Shown here piece by piece: positions 1 to 9,207 of a DNA stretch of 64,000 nucleotides (within the stretch, counting starts at the first letter, position 1; the number at the start of each line of letters is the position of its first letter). The notes beneath the pieces are model-generated. The model did no database searches, was not told where the DNA came from, and saw only the letters and a program-made list of their open reading frames with translations. Origin of the DNA: an uncultured Paenibacillus sp. (GTDB taxonomy: Bacteria; Bacillota; Bacilli; Paenibacillales; Paenibacillaceae); NCBI GenBank assembly GCA_937895345.1, contig CALAWP010000086.1, positions 4,805 to 68,804 of the forward strand. Reading direction: 5' to 3'. The translations under genes were made by a program, and so were the position numbers.

Positions 1-1250
1 ACGCCGCGGCCGAACGCCGTCCGCAAGGACCTGCCCGTTCGTCCGGGGCTGCCGGCCCGTATGCGGCGAGCGTGACGGCGGACCGGGAGGCCATTCCGCG
101 CGATGCGGCGGAAAGGCTGTATTCGCCGCCCGCATCCGGCCGCGGCGATGCCGGGAGTTTCGCGGCCGCTGGAAGCGGTCCGGCCGCGGCGCAACCGCAC
201 AGTGAATCGGCGTCGCGCTCCGGCATGCCCGAACCGTCTTCCGCGCCTTCCCGGCCCGGCGCAGCCGGGACTAACGGTTCGCCGCCGAGCGACGCAGGCT
301 TCGAACGTCGGCAAGCTGCGGACGAAGCGGCAAAGGACGCGGCGCTGTCGGCTCAACTGCCGGAGCCGGATCATTCTCCGCGCCTTACCGCATCCGTCGC
401 CGCGTCGGCACCGCTCGAATCTTCTGCCGGCGAACCGGGCTTGCCGCGCCTCGACGGAACATCTGCCGCGTCGTGCAATGACGGATCCGACGCCGCGCTG
501 GACGCCTTTACCGCGTCACACCATGACGCATCCGGCGCCGAGCCGGACGCCTTTGCCGCGTCCCGCCCGCCTGGCGCAGCGGCTCTGTCTCCGCCGGAAG
601 CTCCGGCCCCGGCGAAAGCGGACGGCTCGCGCGCGGACGAAGCCGGCGGCCGGACGGAACCGGCGTTTCCCGAGCTGCATTGGATCGGTCAGCATCACGG
701 CACCTATATCGTCGCCCAAAGCGAGGACGGCCTTTATTTGATCGATCAGCATGCGGCGCATGAGAGAATCAATTACGAGTATTATCTTCATAAATTTGGG
801 AATCCTGTTGCTGCAAGTCAAGGGCTGCTCGTGCCGTTGACGCTGGAGTTTACGCCGGGCGAAGCGTATCAGCTTCGCGAGCTGCTCCCCTTGTTCCGGG
901 AGGCGGGAGTGGAGCTGGAGCCGTTCGGCAGCCAGACGTTTCTGGTCCGGTCGCATCCGGAATGGTTCCCGCAAGGCGAGGAGACGGCCGTCATCGAGGA
1001 AATGGCCGAATGGATTATCGGCGAGCGCAAGTCGGTCGATATCGGCAAGCTGCGCGAAAAGGCGGCCATTATGTGCGCCTGCAAGGCATCGATCAAGGCG
1101 AACGACCGGATGAGCCGCGAGGAGGGCGAGGCGCTGCTCGCCAGGCTGGCCCGCTGCGCGCAGCCGTATACATGTCCGCACGGCCGGCCGATCATCGTAC
1201 ATTTGTCAACGTATCAGCTGGAAAAAATGTTTAAGCGGGTGATGTCGTGA
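1..1250 (+). CDS. mutL: DNA mismatch repair protein MutL, C-terminal part (5' end outside window)
   Basis: The reading frame is open to the left edge, so the N-terminal GHKL ATPase domain lies outside the window. Visible first is a long Ala/Pro/Ser/Gly-rich linker of about 210 residues. The C-terminal dimerisation and nicking domain follows, with the endonuclease motif DQHAAHERINYE, an ACKASIK segment and the zinc-site motif CPHGRP near the end. Those motifs are typical of nicking MutL proteins of bacteria lacking MutH. The linker is longer than I would expect and contains an imperfect internal repeat. The gene ends in a 4-bp overlap with the methyltransferase gene. Confidence 0.95.
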   Translation, partial: AAAERRPQGPARSSGAAGPYAASVTADREAIPRDAAERLYSPPASGRGDAGSFAAAGSGPAAAQPHSESASRSGMPEPSSAPSRPGAAGTNGSPPSDAGFERRQAADEAAKDAALSAQLPEPDHSPRLTASVAASAPLESSAGEPGLPRLDGTSAASCNDGSDAALDAFTASHHDASGAEPDAFAASRPPGAAALSPPEAPAPAKADGSRADEAGGRTEPAFPELHWIGQHHGTYIVAQSEDGLYLIDQHAAHERINYEYYLHKFGNPVAASQGLLVPLTLEFTPGEAYQLRELLPLFREAGVELEPFGSQTFLVRSHPEWFPQGEETAVIEEMAEWIIGERKSVDIGKLREKAAIMCACKASIKANDRMSREEGEALLARLARCAQPYTCPHGRPIIVHLSTYQLEKMFKRVMS

Positions 1251-2029
1251 TCGTTACCACTTCCGTCCACCCGTCGCCGCGCGCCCGCGCTATGGCGGCC
1301 AAGCTGGCGGAAGAACTGTCCGCCAGACTGTGCCCCCGCCGGCAATGGACGGTCCGCAAGCTTCTAGCGATGAGCGAGGACGGAACGGCGCTTGTCGTGA
1401 CCGAAGAAGAAATCCGGTATTATGCCGGCCCGGACGCGCCGCCGCTCGTCTATCATCCGAGCATGGCGTTCGTGCGGGTGAAGCGGCTGCGCCAAGGCGA
1501 ACGCGATCCGCTGATCGAGTGGTCCGGCTGCGCCGAAGGCGACCGCATTATCGATTGCACCGCCGGGCTGGCTTCGGACTCGCTCGTATTCTCGTACGCG
1601 GCCGGCCCGTCCGGGAGCGTCACGGCGCTGGAGAGCGAGCCGGTGCTTTACGCGCTCGTCCGCGAAGGGCTGGCTTCCTACGAGTCCGGCCTGCCGGACG
1701 TGGACGAGGCGCTGCGCAGAATTCGGCTGCGTTGCGAGGATCATTTGACTTATTTGTCCGGATTGCCGGACAAAAGCGCGGATATCGTCTATTTCGATCC
1801 GATGTTCCGGAAGCCGATCCACGAATCCAGCTCGATCGGCGCCATCCGAACGGTGGCGAATCGTAATGCGCTCAGGGAAGAGGCGGTCCGGCAGGCCGTC
1901 CGCGTCGCCCGCAAGACCGTGCTGATGAAAGAGCAGTTTGGCAGCGAGGAGTTCGAACGGTTGGGATTTCAGGAACTGCCGTCCAAAAAAACGACGAAAA
2001 TCGCGTACGGAGTGATCAGGATTGAGTGA
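1247..2029 (+). CDS. Class I SAM-dependent methyltransferase, RsmJ-like
   Basis: GTG start overlapping the mutL stop by 4 bp, so translational coupling is likely. The 260-residue protein has a SAM-binding loop (DCTAGLASDSLVF, about residues 102-114) and the motif YFDPMFRKP, which matches the catalytic region of the RsmJ family that methylates a guanine in 16S rRNA. A homologue sits between mutL and miaA in many Paenibacillus genomes (from memory). The family is recognised with fair certainty; the exact RNA target is inferred. Confidence 0.75.
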   Translation: MIVTTSVHPSPRARAMAAKLAEELSARLCPRRQWTVRKLLAMSEDGTALVVTEEEIRYYAGPDAPPLVYHPSMAFVRVKRLRQGERDPLIEWSGCAEGDRIIDCTAGLASDSLVFSYAAGPSGSVTALESEPVLYALVREGLASYESGLPDVDEALRRIRLRCEDHLTYLSGLPDKSADIVYFDPMFRKPIHESSSIGAIRTVANRNALREEAVRQAVRVARKTVLMKEQFGSEEFERLGFQELPSKKTTKIAYGVIRIE

Positions 2030-3026
2030 ACTTACGGGCAAGGCGGAGGAGAACCTCCGCACCGGCAAGCAGCCGCTGCTTGTGTTGGTAGGCCCTACCG
2101 CCGTCGGCAAAACAGCCTTAAGCCTCCATATCGCCAAGGCTTGGAACGCCGAAATTATTTCCGGCGATTCGATGCAAGTCTACAAGGGCATGGATATCGG
2201 CACGGCCAAAATAACCGAAAACGAGCGGGAAGGCATCCCGCATCATTTGATAGATATTTGCGAGCCGGAGGAACCGTTCTCCGCGGCCGACTTTCAGGAG
2301 GCGGCGACGCGGGCGATCGCCGACATTTCGACTAGAGGCAAGCTGCCGTTTATCGTCGGAGGCACGGGATTGTATGTCGAATCGGTCTGTTACGAGTACC
2401 GGTTCGCCGACTACGGCTCGGACGAGGCGTTCCGCCGGGAGCAGGAGCGATTCGCCTCGGAGCGCGGGGCGGAAGCTTTGCACCTCAGATTGGCCGAGGT
2501 CGATCCGGCTTCCGCCGCAAGGCTGCATCCGAACGACGTAAGGCGCGTCGTCCGGGCGCTCGAAGTTCATCATTTGACCGGCCGTCCTTTCTCGGAGCAG
2601 CAAGCCGGACACAAAAAGGAATCTCCTTACGAATTATGTATGATCGGTTTGACGATGGACCGGGCGGAGTTGTACCGCCGCATCGAGAAACGCGTCGATC
2701 TCATGCTGGAGCAAGGGCTGGTCGGGGAAGTGCAGACGCTGCTGGAGCGCCGCCTTCCGCCGCATGCGGTCCCGATGCAAGCGCTCGGCTACAAGGAGAT
2801 CGCGGAATATTTGCGGGGAGACATTTCCTACGAGGCTGCGGTGGAGAAGCTGAAGCGCGATACGAGAAGGTTTGCCAAGAGACAGCTTTCCTGGTTTCGG
2901 CATATGGAGGAAATCCGCTGGTTTGACGCAGGGGAAAATTTTCACAACAATTTGAAAGCAATTCATGCTATAATAGCAGGAAAGTTTCAAGGTCATCTTG
3001 AATATACTTCTAACCAATCTTTTTGA
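2022..3026 (+). CDS. miaA: tRNA dimethylallyltransferase
   Basis: Transfers a dimethylallyl group to A37 of tRNAs that read codons starting with U. The P-loop GPTAVGKT lies near residues 24-31, followed by SGDSMQVYKGMDIGTAK and the FIVGGTGLY segment typical of MiaA. The TTG start at 2022 overlaps the previous gene by 8 bp and has AGG-rich sequence just upstream; no better start precedes the P-loop. It lies directly upstream of hfq, the usual order in bacteria. Length of 334 residues is slightly above average because of a short C-terminal extension. Confidence 0.95.
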   Translation: MSELTGKAEENLRTGKQPLLVLVGPTAVGKTALSLHIAKAWNAEIISGDSMQVYKGMDIGTAKITENEREGIPHHLIDICEPEEPFSAADFQEAATRAIADISTRGKLPFIVGGTGLYVESVCYEYRFADYGSDEAFRREQERFASERGAEALHLRLAEVDPASAARLHPNDVRRVVRALEVHHLTGRPFSEQQAGHKKESPYELCMIGLTMDRAELYRRIEKRVDLMLEQGLVGEVQTLLERRLPPHAVPMQALGYKEIAEYLRGDISYEAAVEKLKRDTRRFAKRQLSWFRHMEEIRWFDAGENFHNNLKAIHAIIAGKFQGHLEYTSNQSF

Positions 3027-3045
3027 TGACGGGGGTAACGTCCAA

Positions 3046-3288
3046 ATGAACAAAACCATCAATATTCAAGATACGTTCCTGAACCAATTGCGCAAGGATA
3101 ACATTCCGGTTACCGTGTTTTTGATGAACGGATTTCAGATTCGCGGCGTTATTAAGGCTTTCGATAATTTTACGATTATTATTGACAGCGAAGGCCGTCA
3201 GCAAATGGTGTACAAGCATGCCGTTTCGACGTTTATGCCGCAGCGCAACGTGTCATTGATGCAGCAGGAGAGCTCGTCCGACAATTGA
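3046..3288 (+). CDS. hfq: RNA chaperone Hfq
   Basis: An 80-residue Sm-like protein. The Sm1 motif includes VFLMNGFQIRGVIKAFDNF and the Sm2 motif ends in YKHAVSTFMP, matching the Hfq signature YKHAIS. It acts as a hexameric RNA-binding ring. The ATG at 3046 is chosen because GGGGGT lies about 9 bases upstream and the protein then begins MNKTINIQDTFLNQLRK like other Firmicute Hfq proteins; an upstream in-frame ATG at 2998 lies inside miaA. Confidence 0.97.
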   Translation: MNKTINIQDTFLNQLRKDNIPVTVFLMNGFQIRGVIKAFDNFTIIIDSEGRQQMVYKHAVSTFMPQRNVSLMQQESSSDN

Positions 3289-3351
3289 AACGGCGGCATG
3301 CGGTGAAACTTTCTTGTGCGGCGGTTCGTTTAACTAGATAGCGGTAAGCAG

Positions 3352-3390
3352 GAGCAACCCGCTTCGTATGCCGGGTTGCTCTTGCCTTTT
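3352..3390 (+). terminator. Rho-independent terminator after hfq
   Basis: A perfect 10-bp stem, GAGCAACCCG paired with CGGGTTGCTC around a 10-base loop, is followed by TTGCCTTTT. It closes the mutL-miaA-hfq unit. Confidence 0.85.
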
Positions 3391-3440
3391 CGCGGGAATG
3401 CTAGAGAGAACGAATACAGGAGCTTGGGAGGGGAGACAGC

Positions 3441-5978
3441 ATGACAGATCAGAAGAAAAAAACGACTCATGCGGCCGGGGCCGGAAGAACGGCATCCAAA
3501 AAGACACGCAAAAAAAAGAGAATGTCGGGCCGCGTATGGTTTTACACCTTGTTTTTCAGCGTCGTCATCGCCATCGTTTGCGCCATGATCGGTTATTTGC
3601 TTATCGTTTTGAACGGCGAACGGCTGCTGGAGGAGCACGGAAGCAAGCTTGATTTCGGAGAGGCCTCCATTATCTACGATGCGCAGGGCGAAGAGTTCGC
3701 CAGACTGTATCACTATGAAGACCACCGCGAAATCGCCGATTTCAGCGAAATTCCGGAGCATTTGCGGGAAGCGATCGTCGCGACGGAGGATCAGCGCTTC
3801 TACGAGCACTCCGGTCTCGATTTTTGGGCGATCGGAAGAGCGCTCGTCAAGGACGTCGTGGCCCGGAGAGCGGTGGAGGGCGGCAGCACCATTACGCAGC
3901 AGCTGGCCAAAAACGTTTTTTTGTCGGCGGACAAGACCTTCTTCCGCAAGGCGACGGAAGCGTCTATCGCGGTGGCGCTGGAACAGCATATGTCCAAAGA
4001 CGACATCCTGGCGATGTATTTGAACCGGATATACTTCGGCAAAGGCATCCACGGGGTCAAGGCGGCGGCCAAATATTATTTTGACAAGGACTTGTCCGAG
4101 CTGGAGCTGTGGGAGTCCGCCACGCTGGCGGCGATGCCGAAGGCGCCGAACCGCTACAACCCGGTCAACGATCCGGAAGCTTCGATGCAGCGCCGAGCGG
4201 TTGTTCTGAAGCTGATGTACGATCAGAAGTATATAACGGAAGAAGAAATGAACGAAGCGAAGGCCGTCGTCTACGAGCGGCCTGCCAACCAGGAGCAAAT
4301 GAAAGATGGTTCCTACGAGGCGTTCGTCGATTACGTGCTGGATGAAGCAATGGAAGTGACGAACATGACGGAGGAGGAGCTTCGCGTCAGCGGCCTCAAA
4401 ATATATACGACATTGAATCAGCAGGCGCAAAAGGCGATGGAGGCCGAATTCGCCGACGATGCGAATTTCGAGCAAAGCGTCGACGAGACGCTTGCGCAAG
4501 CGGCCATGGTGATTATCGACCACCGTAACGGCGAGATCAAGGCTCTTGCCGGCGGCCGGGGGTACGAAGCCGGCAACTGGAACCGCGCGGTGCAGCCGCG
4601 TCAACCGGGGTCCGCGATCAAGCCGATTGTCTCCTACGGTCCGGCGCTTGAATCGGGCAACTATTTCCCGTGGACGACGCTGGCCAACGATAAGAAGTGC
4701 TTCGGCGATTATTGTCCGAGAGACCGTTGGGGCGCCACGCCCGTCACGATGACGAAAGCGATGGAAGACTCTCGCAACTTGGCCGCGGTATGGATGCTGA
4801 ACCAAGTCGGCATACAGAACGGCATCGACTTTGCGACGAAGCTCGGCATCAAGTTCGAGAAGGAAGACCGTAACCTGAGCATTGCGCTCGGCGGCATGAC
4901 CAAAGGCGCTTCGCCGCTGCAGATGGCGACGGCTTACAGCGTCATGGCGAACGGCGGGATGTCGGTCGACCCGCATACCATCGTGAAGATCGACGGCAAG
5001 ACGAGGACGGTGTACGAATACAAGGCGCCCGAAGCGAAACGGCTCATGAAGGAAGACACCGCCTGGTATTTGACCGAGATGATGATCAGCGTCGTGCAGA
5101 ACGGTACGGGCAAAAAAGCGGCCTTCGACCGTCCGGTAGCCGGCAAGACGGGAACGACGCAGCACGGCATTCCGGGCTTGACGAGCGACGGAATTCGCGA
5201 CGCCTGGTTCGTAGGCTATACGCCGGAGTGGACAGCGGCCGTCTGGATGGGATACGATAAATCCGATGCAAATCACTTGCTGAAGAAAGGCAGCGCCCAA
5301 TCCGCCGAATTTTTCTCGAAGGTGATGAAGCAGGCGATGAAGGGCGTGCCTCAGTCCAGCTTCAAGCAGCCGCAAATCGAGCAGCAAGAAACGCCGCCGC
5401 CGCCGATGCAGGTGACGAATTTGAACGCCTCCTTCGATCCTGAGCAAGTGCTTGTCACGCTCACTTGGGACCCGATTCCGGGCGAAGGCATTACGTACGA
5501 AGTGTTCCGGCGCGAGTCCGGCTCGGACCGGTTCGAGCATTTCGTGGACAGCTTGACGACGACAAGCGTGAACGACATGGCCGTATTTCCGGGCATGACG
5601 TACGAATATTACGTCGTTGCATACGACCCGGAAACGAATGCGCAGAGCGAACCCTCCAACAGGGTGAAGGTGAACATTCCGGATGTCGAAATCGATATCC
5701 CGGGACTTCCGATGGAACCGACGCCGACGGCTCCCGTCGTTCCCGACCCCGGCGGCGAAGACGGCGGAACGGGAGACGGCGGCGGAAGCATAGAAGAGCC
5801 CGGAGACGGATCGTCCACGCCTTGGATTCCGGAAATTCCCGAATTGCCGGGAACCGACCCGGGACAAGGCGGCCAGCCGACAAATCCGGGCGAGTCCGAG
5901 GCGGGAGGCGGAGAAGCGCTGCCTGGCGGCGCCGACGTAATGGATCCGGGAGCGTCCAACGATTCCGCGATAAGATAG
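3441..5978 (+). CDS. Class A penicillin-binding protein (PBP1A family) with fibronectin type III tail
   Basis: Bifunctional peptidoglycan synthase of 845 residues. A basic cytoplasmic N-terminus precedes one membrane segment (about 33-57). The glycosyltransferase domain has ATEDQRFYEH (about 114-123) and GGSTITQQ (about 147-154). The transpeptidase domain has the nucleophile motif SAIK (391-394), SRN (444-446) and KTG (569-571). A fibronectin type III-like domain follows from about residue 650, then a Pro/Gly/Glu-rich tail. The ATG has GGGAGGGGAG upstream. Paralogues PonA or PbpF cannot be told apart here. The next gene follows after 11 bp. Confidence 0.95.
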   Translation: MTDQKKKTTHAAGAGRTASKKTRKKKRMSGRVWFYTLFFSVVIAIVCAMIGYLLIVLNGERLLEEHGSKLDFGEASIIYDAQGEEFARLYHYEDHREIADFSEIPEHLREAIVATEDQRFYEHSGLDFWAIGRALVKDVVARRAVEGGSTITQQLAKNVFLSADKTFFRKATEASIAVALEQHMSKDDILAMYLNRIYFGKGIHGVKAAAKYYFDKDLSELELWESATLAAMPKAPNRYNPVNDPEASMQRRAVVLKLMYDQKYITEEEMNEAKAVVYERPANQEQMKDGSYEAFVDYVLDEAMEVTNMTEEELRVSGLKIYTTLNQQAQKAMEAEFADDANFEQSVDETLAQAAMVIIDHRNGEIKALAGGRGYEAGNWNRAVQPRQPGSAIKPIVSYGPALESGNYFPWTTLANDKKCFGDYCPRDRWGATPVTMTKAMEDSRNLAAVWMLNQVGIQNGIDFATKLGIKFEKEDRNLSIALGGMTKGASPLQMATAYSVMANGGMSVDPHTIVKIDGKTRTVYEYKAPEAKRLMKEDTAWYLTEMMISVVQNGTGKKAAFDRPVAGKTGTTQHGIPGLTSDGIRDAWFVGYTPEWTAAVWMGYDKSDANHLLKKGSAQSAEFFSKVMKQAMKGVPQSSFKQPQIEQQETPPPPMQVTNLNASFDPEQVLVTLTWDPIPGEGITYEVFRRESGSDRFEHFVDSLTTTSVNDMAVFPGMTYEYYVVAYDPETNAQSEPSNRVKVNIPDVEIDIPGLPMEPTPTAPVVPDPGGEDGGTGDGGGSIEEPGDGSSTPWIPEIPELPGTDPGQGGQPTNPGESEAGGGEALPGGADVMDPGASNDSAIR

Positions 5979-5989
5979 GTGGTTAATTC

Positions 5990-6637
5990 ATGTCTATGAG
6001 AAAACGGATATATTTGCTGCTTGCCGTCGTGGCTCTGGCCATGACGGCGGCAGGGTGCGGATCCGGAGGCGGCGCGGCTCCTTCCGACGAAGGCGGCAAG
6101 CCGGACCGCGGCGTCAAGGCGTTAAGCTGGGCTAAGATGCCGGAAATGTCCATCGATCTGAACCATGAATATAAAGCCGTGTTCGAAACGACGAAAGGAA
6201 CGTTTACCGTTGCTTTATTTGCGGACGAGGCGCCGGTAACCGTCAACAACTTTGTGTTTTTGGCCCGCGAAGGATTTTACGAAGGTCTGACGTTCCACAC
6301 CGTCATTGAATCGTTTATGATTCAATCCGGCGATCCGCTCGGCAACGGTACGGGCAGCCCCGGCTACCGGATTCCGGACGAGCTGGATACGAGCCTGACG
6401 TTCGAGGAAGGCGTCGTCGCCATGTTCAATACGGGCGCGCCGAACACGGGCGGAAGCCAGTTTTTCATTTGCACCGGTCCGGACGCGGCCAATTTGAACC
6501 GTGAGCCGAACTATGCGATCTTCGGCAAGGTGGAGCGGGGAATGGACGTCGTCAAAGCGATCGCGTCGGTCCCGGTCAAAAACAACAAGCCGATTGAAGA
6601 CGTCGTGATCGAATCCGTCGTCATTCAGGAAACGTAA
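5990..6637 (+). CDS. Cyclophilin-type peptidyl-prolyl isomerase, lipoprotein
   Basis: A 215-residue protein with a lipoprotein signal peptide: hydrophobic LLAVVALAMTAA followed by GC, so the mature protein should be lipid-anchored outside the membrane. The cyclophilin core is clear (GLTFHTVIESFMIQSGDP, MFNTGAPNTGGSQFFICTG, FGKVERGMDVV). It is expected to catalyse prolyl isomerisation during folding of secreted proteins. Its position directly behind the PBP gene suggests shared transcription. Confidence 0.93.
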   Translation: MSMRKRIYLLLAVVALAMTAAGCGSGGGAAPSDEGGKPDRGVKALSWAKMPEMSIDLNHEYKAVFETTKGTFTVALFADEAPVTVNNFVFLAREGFYEGLTFHTVIESFMIQSGDPLGNGTGSPGYRIPDELDTSLTFEEGVVAMFNTGAPNTGGSQFFICTGPDAANLNREPNYAIFGKVERGMDVVKAIASVPVKNNKPIEDVVIESVVIQET

Positions 6638-6746
6638 GACGGAAGATAAGCGTAAACGACCGAACCTGTCCTTTTTGGAGGCGCAGTTTACGTTTCGCAT
6701 TATAGGCTCGGTATAGGGTGAGCTTATATTTTCTTTTATGCAGAGA

Positions 6747-6785
6747 AACCCCCGGGCGAACCCGTTCAAGCGCCCGGGGGTTTTT
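6747..6785 (+). terminator. Rho-independent terminator after cyclophilin gene
   Basis: CCCCCGGGCG pairs perfectly with CGCCCGGGGG across a 12-base loop, followed by TTTTT. The two flanking A residues upstream and the T run extend the stem. Confidence 0.93.
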
Positions 6786-6886
6786 CGGCTTGGTTTATTT
6801 TGCCCGCTTGCTGGAGATGGACGTTAAGATATGGTAATCTTTTTTTATAGGATGATCTCCTAAATGAACGGAAAGGTACGTTCCGT

Positions 6887-7444
6887 ATGAAAAGAAAATT
6901 TTCCGACCGCGCGAATTGGCGCCGCATCCTGCGCAGAAGCTACTCTTGCCTGGCGCTCGACGGTGATGAGTTCAGGGGACTTGTTACCTTTTACCGGATT
7001 CATGAACTAAGGGAGCCATTGTGGAAGGAATATAACGGCAGGAGACTTTGCCTGGCGGACCGCGGTTATTTGTGGATGCAGCACTATCCCAAGGGAGAGC
7101 ATTTTGTCGTGACGACGATGTTCGATAACAAGGACCGCGTCGTTCAATGGTATATCGACGTATGCAAGACGCAAGGGCTGACCGACCAGCAGGTGCCGTG
7201 GTTTGACGACTTGTACCTGGATGTGGTGGTGCTGCCTTCCGGAGAAGTGTTTCTGATGGATGAAGACGAGCTGGAGGAAGCGTTAAGGCAAGGAGAGGTC
7301 AGCAGCAAGGACGTGGCGCTCGCCAAAAAAACGGCCGGCCGTTTGCTGTCCAGCATCCGCAACGGCAAATTCCGGTACTTTACGCTCAGCTTGAAGCACC
7401 GCAAGGCGCTGCTGGGCCGGACGGGGGAGCTGAGCGAGTCATGA
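6887..7444 (+). CDS. DUF402 domain protein (YgaC / nucleoside-diphosphatase type)
   Basis: The 185-residue sequence carries the DUF402 pattern: WYIDVCK (about 88-94), PWFDDLYLDVVVLPSG, then an acidic DEDELEEAL helix. Staphylococcal Ntdp, a nucleoside di-/triphosphatase, belongs to this family. The acidic residues in the centre would bind metal. Stop overlaps the next gene's start by 4 bp (ATGA), so the two are likely coupled. Function beyond phosphatase chemistry is inferred from the family. Confidence 0.8.
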   Translation: MKRKFSDRANWRRILRRSYSCLALDGDEFRGLVTFYRIHELREPLWKEYNGRRLCLADRGYLWMQHYPKGEHFVVTTMFDNKDRVVQWYIDVCKTQGLTDQQVPWFDDLYLDVVVLPSGEVFLMDEDELEEALRQGEVSSKDVALAKKTAGRLLSSIRNGKFRYFTLSLKHRKALLGRTGELSES

Positions 7445-8121
7445 AACGGACCGGATCGAAGGCCGGCGGCGCCGGGGGCAGACGGAAACGCCCGCCCCGC
7501 TTCCGCCGGCTCCTTTTTCGTTCCGCAATCGGCGTGCTGTGCGGGGCAATCCTATGGTGCGGATACGTCCTGTGGCATATATACGGTTATTCGTTAAAGG
7601 AGCCGCTTCCGCGTTCGGACGCCGCGATCGTGCTCGGCGCCGCCTTGTGGAGGAACGAACCAAGCCCCGCGCTGAAGGAAAGGCTGGATTATGCGCTCAA
7701 GCTGTACGAAGACGGTACGGTGGACAAGCTGATCCTATCCGGCGGATTGGGCGGCTTGGCTTCGGACATTACGGAAGCCGAAGGCATGAAGCGCTATCTG
7801 GTTGAACGGGGAGTACCCGAGGATCAATTGCTGCTTGAAACCGAAGCGGCCAGCACGTTTCAAAACGTCTATTTCAGCAAAGAAATTGCCGAGCTTCACG
7901 GACTTTCTTCCTTTATTCTCGTTACTCATGATTATCATGCGGCAAGATCGCTGGAAATTGCGCAATTTATGGAGCTGGGGCACGTGAAGGCGGCCGGGGT
8001 CGACTCTCGGGTGTTGAACGCTTTTTACAACGAGTCCAGGGAATTTTTGGCCTATTCGAAATGGAAGCTCGACGAGCTGCTGCTGCGGTTGAAGCTGAGG
8101 CCCGTATCTTCGATGCTGTGA
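7441..8121 (+). CDS. YdcF/SanA/ElyC family (DUF218) membrane protein
   Basis: 226 residues. A basic N-terminus is followed by one membrane segment (about 26-48) and then an extracytoplasmic DUF218 domain, with AAIVLGAAL, LILSGGLGG, ITEAEGMKRYL and FILVTHDYHAARSLEIA. Family members are linked to envelope polysaccharide or vancomycin-tolerance phenotypes, but the reaction is not established. Translationally coupled to the DUF402 gene. Confidence 0.85.
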   Translation: MKRTGSKAGGAGGRRKRPPRFRRLLFRSAIGVLCGAILWCGYVLWHIYGYSLKEPLPRSDAAIVLGAALWRNEPSPALKERLDYALKLYEDGTVDKLILSGGLGGLASDITEAEGMKRYLVERGVPEDQLLLETEAASTFQNVYFSKEIAELHGLSSFILVTHDYHAARSLEIAQFMELGHVKAAGVDSRVLNAFYNESREFLAYSKWKLDELLLRLKLRPVSSML

Positions 8122-8191
8122 ATCTGCTAATATGACGGCGCAAGCTAGAATACAATGGGAATGAATCACAGCTTCGGGATAAAGGATGGGG

Positions 8192-9181
8192 ATGCGTCAG
8201 ATGAGCGGACATGTCGTATCGGGACCCGGCGGCGGCTACACGAGGCCGTCCAGGCAAATCAACGTCGTGCTTAGAAGCCAAGAACTTGCTCATGCAAGCT
8301 CGTCGTCTTCGGCTCCCGCGCTGGAGCCTGCGTCTATGCCGTCCGCTGCTCCGCTGCCGGCGGCTGACCATTATGCGGACATACAGAAGGATTTGGAGCC
8401 GATGATCGGCATGGACAACGTCAAGGCGCTCGTCTACGAAGTATACGCGCTCCTGTACGTGAGCAGAATGCGCACGGAGGCCGGCTTGTCCGGCGGCTCT
8501 CAAGTCTATCATATGATTTTTAAAGGCAATCCGGGCACCGGCAAAACGACGATCGCCAGAATCGTGGCCAAGTTGTTTCAAAAAATGGGCGTTCTGTCGA
8601 AGGGCCATCTGATCGAAGTGGAGCGCGCGGATCTTGTCGGCGAATATATCGGCCATACGGCTCAAAAAACGAGAGATCTCGTTCGCAAGGCGATGGGCGG
8701 CGTGCTGTTCGTCGACGAAGCGTACAGCCTGGCGCGCGGCGGCGAAAAAGATTTCGGCAAGGAAGCGATCGATACGCTGGTCAAGGCGATGGAGGATCAC
8801 CGCAACCAGTTCGTGCTTATTTTGGCCGGATACCCGCTCGAAATCGAGCAGTTTTTAATGACCAATCCGGGTCTCCCGTCGCGGTTCCCGATTCAGGTGG
8901 AGTTTCCCGACTATTCCGTCGAGCAGCTGCTCCAAATCGGCGAAAGCATGGCGAAGGAACGGGATTACGTTATGCTGCCGCAGACGGTGTTCAAGCTGCG
9001 ACAGCTGCTGATGCAGGAAAAGCAGAACGAAATGTTTTCGTTCAGCAACGCGCGGTTCGTGCGCAATACGATAGAGAAGGCGATTCGTCATCAGGCGGTG
9101 CGGCTGATCGGGCAATACACCAATGCGGTTCCCGGGAGGCAGGAGCTGATGACGATCAGGCCGGAGGACATCAAGGGCTAG
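8192..9181 (+). CDS. spoVK: Stage V sporulation protein K, AAA ATPase
   Basis: CbxX/CfxQ-type AAA ATPase. After a 60-residue Ser/Ala/Pro-rich leader come Walker A GNPGTGKTT, Walker B GVLFVDEAY and an arginine-bearing PGLPSRFP segment. Its family is required for spore maturation in Bacillus subtilis. Three in-frame ATGs (8186, 8192, 8201) are possible; 8192 is chosen because AAGGA lies 5 bases upstream. The location before ynbB-glnRA matches B. subtilis, except that hflX is missing in between. Confidence 0.88.
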   Translation: MRQMSGHVVSGPGGGYTRPSRQINVVLRSQELAHASSSSSAPALEPASMPSAAPLPAADHYADIQKDLEPMIGMDNVKALVYEVYALLYVSRMRTEAGLSGGSQVYHMIFKGNPGTGKTTIARIVAKLFQKMGVLSKGHLIEVERADLVGEYIGHTAQKTRDLVRKAMGGVLFVDEAYSLARGGEKDFGKEAIDTLVKAMEDHRNQFVLILAGYPLEIEQFLMTNPGLPSRFPIQVEFPDYSVEQLLQIGESMAKERDYVMLPQTVFKLRQLLMQEKQNEMFSFSNARFVRNTIEKAIRHQAVRLIGQYTNAVPGRQELMTIRPEDIKG

Positions 9182-9207
9182 GATCAGACAGAGGAGAAGA
9201 TACAATC

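Noticed and set aside
3330..5867. 845-codon open frame on the minus strand opposite the PBP gene
   Set aside because: Composition is Arg/His/Leu-rich and mirrors codon bias of the real gene; no motif and no ribosome site. The same applies to the long minus-strand frame at 21822-23681.
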